Shown here: positions 44,614 to 52,998 of the stretch, piece by piece | Layout: every line of letters begins with the position of its first letter | Numbering within the stretch: position 1 is the first letter of the stretch | From: Triparma columacea | Taxonomy: Eukaryota; Sar; Bolidophyceae; Parmales; Triparmaceae | Direction of reading: 5' to 3' | Assembly: GCA_030267965.1 (NCBI GenBank) | Contig: BRYA01000287.1 | Location: 19,992 to 83,991, forward strand | DNA length: 64,000 nt | Notes under the pieces: generated by a model | Told to the model about the DNA's origin: nothing | Seen by the model: only the letters and a program-made list of their open reading frames with translations | Database searches by the model: none | Translations under genes and position numbers: made by a program

Positions 44614-45555
44614 TTAAATTGCTAATTTGGTGCGCAGGAAGGGGGAGGGGGGGGGGGGGGGGGCTGTCNNCATAACCTCTTCTTGGCATTTCGCGATGAT
44701 ATCGTCCACAATGGCAGAGGGGACGCGGCCGTCTCGGAGTACAGAGCGCAGCCAATCCTCGACATTAAGTTGCAGTGCGACAGGGAGAGCGACCGGTATA
44801 GCAAGCTCATCGGGGTCGTCAGTCTTGTCGGTCTTCCTCTTCATCTTCTTGGATGCGTTGCTGCGCTCATTCCCGGTGGGCTCATCATCGGACAAACTAT
44901 CATCACCGCCGAGAGACATTGCGTCGTCATTGTAGAAGCCTTCTACCTTTTCAACGAAGCCTTCTACCTTTTCAACGACAGCTACAGCGGCAGGAGCAAC
45001 ATGAACAGGAACAGCTGGGGCGGCGGCGGGGGCCGAACTTTTGCACGTCCCGTTCTTAAACGTTACATTGAGGACACTCCCATTCTTGAGCTCTATCTGG
45101 AAGTCGCCATGTTTCCTATCTTTCCTCCATTCTCCTGTCAATACTTTATACGGCACAGGCTTATCCGTGCCCGTCTTTGTTTTCGGAATGTCTTTATGGT
45201 AGTCTTCGTCCCAAATCGTGTTGAGACTACCTTTGGTAATCCACCACGACTTTCCCTTCCCGTCACAAAGGTTTTTCTCAAAGTTCCCTTCATACACCAT
45301 GCCCTGTTTTCCCCCATCGAGGTTGATATAGGCACCCATGCCTTTTGCAAAACGGTCAACCATTGGTCCAACGTACAAGTCCCCCCCGCCGAAGAGGTTT
45401 ACGTACGCCTTATTGCCGTACTTGGGCAACGTGAGGAAGTGGTCGAGCTCATCGGTGTCTTGAAAATAATTTTGCTTCGCCTCTTCAATGGTGATTTCAT
45501 TGCATTTCGGGGGATTAGCGCCTCTTCGGCGTTTCGTGCTCCCAGCGGCGGACAT
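44614..45555 (-). CDS. MORN-repeat protein, C-terminus uncertain
   Basis: About 313 residues from ATG 45555. Three MORN-like motifs lie in the N-terminal half (YVGPMVDRFAKGMGAYI, YEGNFEKNLCDGKGKSW, LTGEWRKDRKHGDFQ). An Ala/Val linker with a duplicated VEKVEGF motif (21-bp repeat) and a Lys-rich nuclear-type stretch follow, and a conserved-looking helical end (EDWLRSVLRDGRVPSAIVDDII). MORN repeats bind membranes or scaffold proteins. The 3' end is unclear: an NN gap (44669-44670) and a G/C homopolymer follow codon VM, so the last ~20 residues are unreliable, or a splice donor occurs there. The copia element is inserted 55 bp upstream of the ATG. Confidence 0.7.
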   Translation of the reverse strand: MSAAGSTKRRRGANPPKCNEITIEEAKQNYFQDTDELDHFLTLPKYGNKAYVNLFGGGDLYVGPMVDRFAKGMGAYINLDGGKQGMVYEGNFEKNLCDGKGKSWWITKGSLNTIWDEDYHKDIPKTKTGTDKPVPYKVLTGEWRKDRKHGDFQIELKNGSVLNVTFKNGTCKSSAPAAAPAVPVHVAPAAVAVVEKVEGFVEKVEGFYNDDAMSLGGDDSLSDDEPTGNERSNASKKMKRKTDKTDDPDELAIPVALPVALQLNVEDWLRSVLRDGRVPSAIVDDIIAKCQEEVMXTAPPPPPSPFLRTKLAI

Positions 45556-45610
45556 GTTCAAGGAGTGGGGAGAACTAGGTTTTGTACAGGTTTTTTTTTT
45601 GTGACATTTT

Positions 45611-45767
45611 TAATAGAATGGATTTGATAGTAAATGTGATTGTCCTAAGTGTGTTACGGTGCTCGAAGCCTTCCATGGCTGAGCGTGCATGACTCCTAAG
45701 TGTCAAGCATGAATTGGCCCGTAGTCAAAGTGTGCGTGAGATCGGTCTTGGGTCCATAATTCCATTA
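45611..45767 (-). repeat. 3' LTR of the copia element
   Basis: 157 bp, identical to the copy at 52249-52405. In element sense it begins TAATGGAATTATGG and ends CCATTCTATTA. The boundary on the pol side is fixed by the adjacent purine tract. Confidence 0.92.
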
Positions 45768-45776
45768 CTCCCCTTC
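45768..45776 (-). other. Polypurine tract of the copia element
   Basis: In element sense GAAGGGGAG lies immediately before the 3' LTR, the position used to prime plus-strand DNA synthesis. Confidence 0.7.
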
Positions 45777-45813
45777 GGCTATCATGTACCGCATGAGAGT
45801 CGATCTTGTAGAA

Positions 45814-48800
45814 TTATGTAGAGCCGATGTTGTGTGATAGCACCTGGTTGATGCGTGTGGTGAGCGTGTCCTTGGGCGCAGGCGGCTTGGGGACAAATAC
45901 CATGAAAGAATTAATTTCACGATTGAATTGAGGAGCCGCTAGGGGCTTGGTGAGGGCGTTGGCTGGGTTCTTGTCTCCTGGAAGCCAGGCGTGCTGAATA
46001 GCGCCTGCTGCGATCGCGCTGCGGGTAACGCTGAAGCCCAGTTCGATATGTTTCTTCTTGCATACCGAGGAGAGGAGGGTCGAGGACTGGTGAACTCCCA
46101 TGTTGTCCCCGAAAAAGTGTGATGGGGTCGCTGGGGTTATACCTAAACCTCGGAAAAGGGCTCGTAGGTGAAGAGCGGTCTCGGTTCCGTCCCGTCCTGC
46201 AAGCGTCTCTGAACCATGGGAGGCGGTAGTTGGGATACCTTTCTGCCTCTTGGAGACTGCCATGATGAGTGTGCTGCCCGCAAAGGCTAGAACCCCTGTG
46301 TGAGACCTGCGTTGTAGGGTCTCGTCCCCATGTGACGCATCATAGATGACCGTGAGTGGGAGTGGTTTACCAAGAGGAGGAGGGTCATAAGGGTTGCGGT
46401 GTTCCTCGGCGTCAGTGTACTGCTTTCTCAGTTCTTCCCTCTGGTTCTCTATCTCCTTGAGCTTGGGACCTTCCTGAGGCTGCCGGAGGTCATCAAAGAG
46501 AGCAGTGGGGTCGATCTTGATCCCTCTATCTGGGGTCCTGAAGAGGTAGACTATAATCAGAAATGCCGCCTCCAGGTGATCTTGTCTCGGCGCCTTCACG
46601 AACTGATTGATTCTTGACAGCGCGTAGGCTATATCAACTCTGTTCCTTGCGCGAGCCCACGTGAGGGAGCCAATAATCTGAAGGAACAAGGCCTTGTCTG
46701 AGGGGCTGAGATATGGCTCTAATGATAGTTCCGGCTCGTAATCGGGGTGTATAGGTACTGTGATCTTGCCATCGAGAATCATCTTGGGAATGACTTTGTT
46801 GAATCTGGACTTTAGCTCCCCTATGTACGTCCTCATGCAAATGTACCATATGCCGTCGAGAAAGATGTGGTCTGCTCCGGTGTACAGGGCGGTCTCCCCA
46901 TAAGCTTTGGAGACAAATTGTTGGTCAAATTGAACCTTGATCGCGTCCGGGCTGCGGCTGAAGACTGTGTAGTCATCAATATAGAAGGTGACATAAGTAT
47001 AAAGTAGGCCGTCGTCGTCGAGCCTCATCCACACGTTGGGGTCGGTTATGGCTGTCGTGAAGCCTAGCGTTCTCATTATCTCAGCAATGTGCTGGGTGAA
47101 CGCGTGTCCCGATCCAGGCAGCCCGTAAAGGGCCTTGTCAACTGTGGCTAGGCGACCTTCATTTTCACCGAACTCAGGACCGCAGCGTATGTAAGTCTTC
47201 TCGATTGCATCGGCTAACATGTAAGCGTTACGAATGTCACCTGATCGTTCCTGCATGCCATTATTGGCCGCGTGCACCCTGAGAATAGTGATTACGTCAG
47301 TCCCTACTGCTGAGGAATAGGTCTGGTCTGCGGGGACTATGCGGTGTCCTCCTGCGCAGAACCTGATCTTGAAAACACCGTCGGGCTTTATCGTGTATAC
47401 ATAAGTAAGGGCTAAGTACTGGTACCCTTCATCCTTGAGATCGCGTGCCGTTGTCTCTTTCCCTTTGATGCCAAAGGCTTCTGCTTGTTCGAACTCCGCC
47501 ATCTGTTTAGCGACGCAGTCTCTCCATCGTTGGTTCCCTACGGACTCGGAGAGGTCTGGGTTTTGGTCATACCTCAGATCAAGACTGTTGGCTTCCGCTA
47601 AAGATCGTGGGACCACCGCTCCGTAAAGAGTTACTGGGTCAGGGAATTCCTTTGGTGATTCGCGCCCTTTAACCGTCCGCAAGGATACTGGGGGGCGGTT
47701 GATGACATCGCCGTCTGCCCTGAAGCCTGCTTCGATCTGGAGTGTGTTGATTTGGATATTATTCATGGGGAGAGCGATAGGGTTGGACTCAATGCTGTTT
47801 GTGTTCGTCCTCCCTCTCTGACTGGCAGCGCGCTCTTTCGCCCATTGGAAATCGGCGAATCTGGAGTTCCTATTCGACCTAACGGTGACCATGTTTGGAT
47901 GCAGCCACGTCGCCTTATTGGAGCTCGTGGTAAAGTTGGACATGATGTACTTTTGAAGGATGAGTTCATTTCTCGGGTTCCCTAGGATTTGCTGCCTAGT
48001 TCTCAGTATCTCCCCTGTCTCCGACTGCCTTTCGAGCAGAGCTCGATACAACACTTGAAGTTTCCCTGTGTCAGGGTGCTTCGAGAGTGTGTGGGACAAG
48101 ATGATGGATAGGTGGGCGTCTGGACTGAGGTAGGGGTCAATCGATTCCAAAGTTGAGGACTGTGCTTGCGCTGTGCCTCTTCCTCTTCTTTCCGGGGTTT
48201 CCTCATCCTCGTCTAGATCAGTTGTGGGGTCGAAGTTGAAAGTGTCGTCATAGATGTCGTCTAGGTCTTCTGTAACGTCCATTTGCTGTGGCGGAGGATC
48301 CGTTGAGCTTGGAATGACCGAAGAGGACGGAGGCGAGGGGATTAAGTCTGCTGCCGTCGTTCTCGAACCTCTCCCTGTTGGCTGTCTCCTTATGGGGGAC
48401 GGGGGGGTTGGAATGGGTCTGAGGGTGCCTGACCGTCGTTCGGCTTCCTCCATAGCCTCCGCTGGCAGCGTGGACGTGTCCATCTGGGCATGCCTGTTGA
48501 TGCCACGACCGTGGAGCTGGATTGGGAGCGGGAAGGCTGCGGTCTGGAAGGCTGCGGTCTCCTGAGGAGGCTCAGAGTCGCTTGTATCGGCCTCGTCGTC
48601 ACTGTTCGTCTGCTGGAGTCTTGGGGAGGATGCATGGCGTATGCGCTCCTTCCTGTCGTTGGGCCTTCTCAGCTCAGATCTGCAGACAATTGAGTCGGTA
48701 GCGTCAAGCCTCACGTAAGCTGATAGAAAGTTTCCTACGTCCTCGACTGGACCTAGGTAACGGCCTGACGCCCAGCGTGTGTGCGGGAAGGAAGCAGTGT

Positions 48801-50247
48801 GAACTAACGCTTCAACTGGCTCATAGAATTCGAAGCGTTCGAAGTGGGAGACGTCTGGGGTTTCGTGCGTGAGAACCTCAATGGGCGACCTGTTGTCAAG
48901 TTTGATATGGGGGCATACATTGTGTGCAGCACACAGGTACTTCGCAGCATGGTACCACTCAGATTCCGGGGCTCCTGATATCGTTAAGATTCGAAGAGTT
49001 CCTGCTTTAATGAATTGCATCATCGATTCAACCCGGTTCTGGTTCTGATGCCTGGCTTCAGTGGCGTGCTGTGCAATCATGTACCTCCTGCATAAAGCTT
49101 GAACTTGTTCGCCTGTTGCCTCCGCAGCGCTATCCGAAACTAGCTTATCGGGGATGCCGTAGGTTACGATCCACTTGCGCACAGCGTCGGGGACGTTCGC
49201 CTTTGAGTTCATTCTTACTATTGCTAGGACCCTCGACTTCTTACAGTAAAAGACCTGAGCCATCTTAGGAGTAGGATTAGGTCCTATGAACGCTCCTTCA
49301 GCTGAACTGGGGAGGAGGGTGTCCATGTACGTCGTTTCATGATTGGATCTGAATCTGAGGACTGGATTTGCTCTCAGGACCCGCACGTTTGGGTTCGCTC
49401 CTAGTGCTAGGCCCATTGACGTAGTCGCTGTTCTTAAGTGTCTAAGCCTTGACTTGGGCAAGTACGCGAAGTGGGCTGGGTTCGACCTCGGGTTTAATAG
49501 CGTCGTAACCGCTGTCGCATACACCTCGTCGTTTTGGGAGTGTGTTGCTAGTATTGAGGTTTTGTCGACCAGTCTCTTAATGAACTCCCCTCGGTCATAA
49601 TCCCCATCCATCGTCAGGGCGATAGTTTTGAGGTTAGGGTTCGTAAGGTCCCTCTCGGTAGGGTATGAGTGAGCGAGGGAGATGTCTCCCCTTGGGCTGG
49701 GGCCGAAGGGTAGGTTGAATTCCTGGGTCCCTAGAGTCGTGTCGTCCGCCGAGAGGCTGGGCAGTGTGAAGGACCCTAGAGCTCCCCTGGAGGGATTGAG
49801 GTCAATCGCGGCCACACCATGATGATAGGCGACCCGAATGGGGTCGATAATCGCGGAGCCATCTGGGTTATACGGAGCATTCGCGACCCTTAGCAAGATC
49901 GGAGTTCCATCTCTTGTCTGTACAACCGTCACTCCGTCACCTGAATGTACCTCCACAGGATTCCTGCCCATGTAGGGCGTAAGGGTAGTGGTGGGATTGG
50001 GCGACTTTGCCGTGATGTGGAAGCCTCTCCCCATAATGATGTTGTGTCCTCCTGTGTCAATAATCGCGTGATGAACTTGGGTTCTATCAGCTATGGTGTT
50101 GACATGGACAGGGATCGACATACGTGGGGAGCAGGTGTTGGACGAAGTCGCAACGGCGTCGTTGCCAATAGCCTGGTCATTGGACGAGCTTGTAGTGGTA
50201 TTGGTGGTAAGACCCAGAGTGCGGTCGTAGGTCGTTACCGCAGCCAC
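45814..50247 (-). CDS. pol: Copia pol polyprotein (protease, integrase, RT, RNase H)
   Basis: 1477 residues. An aspartic protease motif AIIDTGGHNIIMG is near residue 65. The integrase core follows, with Asp in YMDTL, Asp in LVSDSAAEA and Glu in NQNRVES. The RT has the copia block FKIRFCAGGHRI, DIRNAYMLADA, KALYGLPGSG and the catalytic YIDDY; RNase H has VIYDASHGDET and ends with the copia tail KHIELGFSVTR...NPANALTKPL. No internal stop was seen, so it may be active. The codon at 50247 is GTG: the frame stays open upstream to about 50515 without an ATG, so translation probably depends on gag or on another mechanism. Confidence 0.9.
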   Translation of the reverse strand: MAAVTTYDRTLGLTTNTTTSSSNDQAIGNDAVATSSNTCSPRMSIPVHVNTIADRTQVHHAIIDTGGHNIIMGRGFHITAKSPNPTTTLTPYMGRNPVEVHSGDGVTVVQTRDGTPILLRVANAPYNPDGSAIIDPIRVAYHHGVAAIDLNPSRGALGSFTLPSLSADDTTLGTQEFNLPFGPSPRGDISLAHSYPTERDLTNPNLKTIALTMDGDYDRGEFIKRLVDKTSILATHSQNDEVYATAVTTLLNPRSNPAHFAYLPKSRLRHLRTATTSMGLALGANPNVRVLRANPVLRFRSNHETTYMDTLLPSSAEGAFIGPNPTPKMAQVFYCKKSRVLAIVRMNSKANVPDAVRKWIVTYGIPDKLVSDSAAEATGEQVQALCRRYMIAQHATEARHQNQNRVESMMQFIKAGTLRILTISGAPESEWYHAAKYLCAAHNVCPHIKLDNRSPIEVLTHETPDVSHFERFEFYEPVEALVHTASFPHTRWASGRYLGPVEDVGNFLSAYVRLDATDSIVCRSELRRPNDRKERIRHASSPRLQQTNSDDEADTSDSEPPQETAAFQTAAFPLPIQLHGRGINRHAQMDTSTLPAEAMEEAERRSGTLRPIPTPPSPIRRQPTGRGSRTTAADLIPSPPSSSVIPSSTDPPPQQMDVTEDLDDIYDDTFNFDPTTDLDEDEETPERRGRGTAQAQSSTLESIDPYLSPDAHLSIILSHTLSKHPDTGKLQVLYRALLERQSETGEILRTRQQILGNPRNELILQKYIMSNFTTSSNKATWLHPNMVTVRSNRNSRFADFQWAKERAASQRGRTNTNSIESNPIALPMNNIQINTLQIEAGFRADGDVINRPPVSLRTVKGRESPKEFPDPVTLYGAVVPRSLAEANSLDLRYDQNPDLSESVGNQRWRDCVAKQMAEFEQAEAFGIKGKETTARDLKDEGYQYLALTYVYTIKPDGVFKIRFCAGGHRIVPADQTYSSAVGTDVITILRVHAANNGMQERSGDIRNAYMLADAIEKTYIRCGPEFGENEGRLATVDKALYGLPGSGHAFTQHIAEIMRTLGFTTAITDPNVWMRLDDDGLLYTYVTFYIDDYTVFSRSPDAIKVQFDQQFVSKAYGETALYTGADHIFLDGIWYICMRTYIGELKSRFNKVIPKMILDGKITVPIHPDYEPELSLEPYLSPSDKALFLQIIGSLTWARARNRVDIAYALSRINQFVKAPRQDHLEAAFLIIVYLFRTPDRGIKIDPTALFDDLRQPQEGPKLKEIENQREELRKQYTDAEEHRNPYDPPPLGKPLPLTVIYDASHGDETLQRRSHTGVLAFAGSTLIMAVSKRQKGIPTTASHGSETLAGRDGTETALHLRALFRGLGITPATPSHFFGDNMGVHQSSTLLSSVCKKKHIELGFSVTRSAIAAGAIQHAWLPGDKNPANALTKPLAAPQFNREINSFMVFVPKPPAPKDTLTTRINQVLSHNIGST

Positions 50248-50837
50248 TGTGGCAGTGTCGAGAGCTGTATCGTTAGCAGCACCAAGAACATGTTCGTTGG
50301 TACTGCCAAGAGTGATGTCGTCGGAAACTCCAGAGGCTGTGTCTTGGGCACGGTCGAGAGCTGTATCGTAAGCAGTACCAAGGACGAAGTCGCTTGTATT
50401 GCTCAGAGTGATGTCGTCGATTTTCTTAAGAGCTGTATCGTTAACAGGACCAAGAAGAGTTCGTTGGTTGTCAAGAGTGATGTCGTTAATAGTGCCAAGA
50501 GAGAGGTTGTGATGTTGTCACGAGCGAACGAGCGAGCGAACGAACGGGCGAGCGAACGAACGGGCGAGCGAACGAGCGAGCAAGCAAGCAGGCAAGCGAG
50601 CAAGTGAAGCCGTGACAGTGCCAAGAGCGAAGTCGTTGGAAAGTGTTAGTGCATGACTTTGTAAGTTTTCAGTAATTGTAATTACGGTCAGTTGTACTTA
50701 CCTAATGAAGAGCGGGAGAGATGGTCTTTAGTTCCATGTTCTCCTGGGAGTGGAGGCGGGGGTGGTTGTGGATGGTTGTGGGGGGTGGGGTCGGTGGTGC
50801 AAGTCATGAACGTGTTAACTTGGACCTCCCCTCCATT
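50248..50837 (-). repeat. Gag-pol linker of the copia element with repeats
   Basis: The part at 50248-50515 is open in the pol frame and encodes about three degenerate repeats (core DITLxxTNxxVLGxxxDTAL), seen in DNA as units starting near 50260, 50356 and 50429. Next, 50521-50600 is a CGAG/CGAA-type short tandem repeat. The gag stop lies at 50838. Gag and pol are in different frames across this stretch. Confidence 0.55.
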
Positions 50838-52223
50838 TCAGGCCCCTGCCCCTGTAAAGGTTGCGAATACTCCTCCGGTCGGGCTGGCTGTGAGGCATTG
50901 TGCGTATGTTTGCTCAAATGCACGTAACGTGGCGTTCTGCGCTGCCCTGACATCCCCACGTTGCGGGTGATCCAGGCTCTTGAGTTCTGCAACGTACCCC
51001 TTCCTATCTTGCAGCCACTGGGCCCTCGCTTCCTTGTTGAGGGAGCGGTAGTCCTTGTGGAAGGGCAACCATTCCCTGGGAGTAGGTGTGAACTTCCTCT
51101 TGGTTCCCTGCTTAACCTCGTTAACCGGGATGTTTTGAGTAGTGGCGCGGGTAGAGGAGTCGGTGAGAGCTACCATGGCTCTGAGTTGATCACATATCGT
51201 TTGCCACGAGAGTTCTGGGTTGACGGCGAGCTGAGAGTGGATGTTGAGCCTTATGTGCTCGAACGCCGTTGGGAGGGCCTCGAGGAACCTCGTGTTGATG
51301 GCCCTTTGGGCCATGGGTTCTTCCATTTGTGCAAGCCTGTTGATAGCAGAGTTGTACCTTGCCATGTCAGCCTCGATGGCACCGGGGAATACGATAGTGA
51401 AAGTCTCGACATACCTAGTGAGCTTCTGCTTCTCAAGCGCCCTGCTGGCTGGGGTGTCATAGGTGCTCATGATGATTGCTAAGGCATCTGTCCCCCTTGC
51501 AGCGGTCCTGACTGCCATGTTTACTGGGAGCCTTGCGGTGCTCTTAATCAGCGAGCCCTGAAGGTGGTTCTGCAGCTCTTTGGGGAGATCGGACTTGTCG
51601 TCAGGCTGTGTGGGTGTTGTGTAAGTCTTGAAGTGACTGCTCACATGGATGAGTGCCCATGATTCGAAATCCTCCCACCACCCATGGAACTTGGCCGCCT
51701 CGAGTTCGTCCTGGAAGAAAGTCTTTGGCCCTGACTTGAACTCCTGTCCTTTGTTGGACGCTTGAGAGGGGGGAAGAGTTGGTGTGGCTGAGGGATCTTG
51801 GGCCAGCATGACCTCCCCTGAACGGATATCGACTTCCGTAAGCGCCTCGATCTGGGCACGTACCCATACTGGGAAGGACTCGGCCATAGTCCCGGTTGTA
51901 GGGTCACGTTTGTGCTCCTGAGGAATATGGACATTCCTCCTTGTCAACGAGGTGAGTGATATGAAACTAGATATGAATGGCTGGCGGTGGACCGGCTTCA
52001 AAACCTTCGTTGCTGGCTTCACATCATGTAGTGAGCACCTTAGGATCATCGTTGGATCATCCTCAGCACCTAGTTTTGTCAAAATCTGGGTTATCACTGA
52101 GTATGCATTTTCTGACCCGCGGGCCTGAAAAGTACCCCAGAATAAAAACTCCACCACGTCACTGGCGATGTACGAATGAGTTTGATTGGTCATACTCTGG
52201 GTCTGTGCGTTGCTGTCAGTCAT
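50838..52223 (-). CDS. gag: Copia gag protein
   Basis: 461 residues starting 26 bp inside the 5' LTR. The central helical region (FKTYTTPTQ...LQNHLQGSLIKSTARLP...DALAIIMSTYDTPASRALEKQKL) has the shape of copia Gag (UBN2-like). The usual CCHC zinc knuckle is not present before the stop. Gag forms the particle that packages the RNA. The end reads as a simple stop in front of the repeat-rich linker. Confidence 0.75.
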   Translation of the reverse strand: MTDSNAQTQSMTNQTHSYIASDVVEFLFWGTFQARGSENAYSVITQILTKLGAEDDPTMILRCSLHDVKPATKVLKPVHRQPFISSFISLTSLTRRNVHIPQEHKRDPTTGTMAESFPVWVRAQIEALTEVDIRSGEVMLAQDPSATPTLPPSQASNKGQEFKSGPKTFFQDELEAAKFHGWWEDFESWALIHVSSHFKTYTTPTQPDDKSDLPKELQNHLQGSLIKSTARLPVNMAVRTAARGTDALAIIMSTYDTPASRALEKQKLTRYVETFTIVFPGAIEADMARYNSAINRLAQMEEPMAQRAINTRFLEALPTAFEHIRLNIHSQLAVNPELSWQTICDQLRAMVALTDSSTRATTQNIPVNEVKQGTKRKFTPTPREWLPFHKDYRSLNKEARAQWLQDRKGYVAELKSLDHPQRGDVRAAQNATLRAFEQTYAQCLTASPTGGVFATFTGAGA

Positions 52224-52248
52224 TTAAATTCTGTTGCGACTGTTAATC
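52224..52248 (-). other. Likely primer-binding region of the copia element
   Basis: Only 25 bases (element sense GATTAACAGTCGCAACAG...) separate the 5' LTR from the gag ATG, so the tRNA primer site must lie here. I could not match it to a tRNA by eye. Confidence 0.4.
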
Positions 52249-52405
52249 TAATAGAATGGATTTGATAGTAAATGTGATTGTCCTAAGTGTGTTACGGTGC
52301 TCGAAGCCTTCCATGGCTGAGCGTGCATGACTCCTAAGTGTCAAGCATGAATTGGCCCGTAGTCAAAGTGTGCGTGAGATCGGTCTTGGGTCCATAATTC
52401 CATTA
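52249..52405 (-). repeat. 5' LTR of the copia element
   Basis: 157 bp, identical base for base to 45611-45767. It presumably holds the promoter. It abuts the ATTTT target duplication at 52406-52410. Confidence 0.92.
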
Positions 52406-52456
52406 ATTTTTTTGGCCGCCAGGAAAAATTGATAAAATTCTTCTCCACTTCGTTCC

Positions 52457-52508
52457 AAATAATTTTCGACCAATCTGAGCGAGACTAAGAACTACGAAAT
52501 TTGCTAAA
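52457..52508 (+). repeat. Left inverted terminal repeat of the DIRS-type element
   Basis: Imperfect inverse of 60372-60418. The 15-bp core CCAATCTGAGCGAGA (52470-52484) is exact; flanks such as AAATAATTTT and AACTACGAAATTTGC match with several changes. Confidence 0.65.
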
Positions 52509-52998
52509 GAAACGCAGGCATATTAATGCCTCCCGTTGCTTCAACTCGAAACGTCGAAGAAAGTTCTTCGGTTAAGAGTATCAGCAGGGTGCCTACCATC
52601 CTTTCGCTTGCGAAAGCTAAGGACGTCGGGCTCGTTCTGTCGCTGGGTTATCGTGTCTCGGTCTGCCGACTGTCCGTAAAACCACCCGTGGAGCTGGGCT
52701 CCATGATGCTTGTGCCGGAAACTGTGCCTAATCACCGTGAGGGTCGGCGCGTGAGCGCGCGAGTGACGGTGAGCGTTATAAATGTAGTGAGTAAATCCCC
52801 TCTTTTACACACTCCTTCCTATTCGAACCCTATTCGAATCCCTTAATAATCCCGTAATTCCCCCTTTCCCCCCCCCGTTTTTCACTTGATCCCCCCTTTC
52901 CACTATCCATCCCCTCCCCTTTGATCAGTCCCCTACTCCTTTCCCTTGTGGTATTCGTCCCACTGCCTCCTTCACTTGCCCTTTTCCTGAGCCCTTCC
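52509..52998 (-). other. 3' noncoding region of the DIRS-type element
   Basis: No gene. Three short perfect inverted repeats occur close together: AGGCAT/ATGCCT around 52516-52531, CGAAGAA/TTCTTCG around 52555-52570, and CTTTCGC/GCGAAAG at about 52603-52618. A C-rich stretch (52857-52920) precedes the YR stop. DIRS elements normally have an internal complementary region here, but I could not recognise one. Confidence 0.4.

Larger units (their letters stand above)
45611..52405 (-). mobile_element. Ty1/copia LTR retrotransposon, full length, apparently young
   Basis: The 6.8-kb element has identical 157-bp LTRs at both ends, gag and pol ORFs on the minus strand in the copia order protease-integrase-RT-RNase H, a purine tract next to the 3' LTR, and a 5-bp ATTTT target duplication (45606-45610 and 52406-52410). 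Identical LTRs imply recent insertion. The LTR ends are TAAT...ATTA rather than the usual TG...CA. Confidence 0.92.

Noticed and set aside
52406..52456. Second target duplication for the DIRS-type element
   Set aside because: No matching direct repeat flanks the inverted termini, and DIRS elements are not expected to make one; the ATTTT here belongs to the copia insertion.
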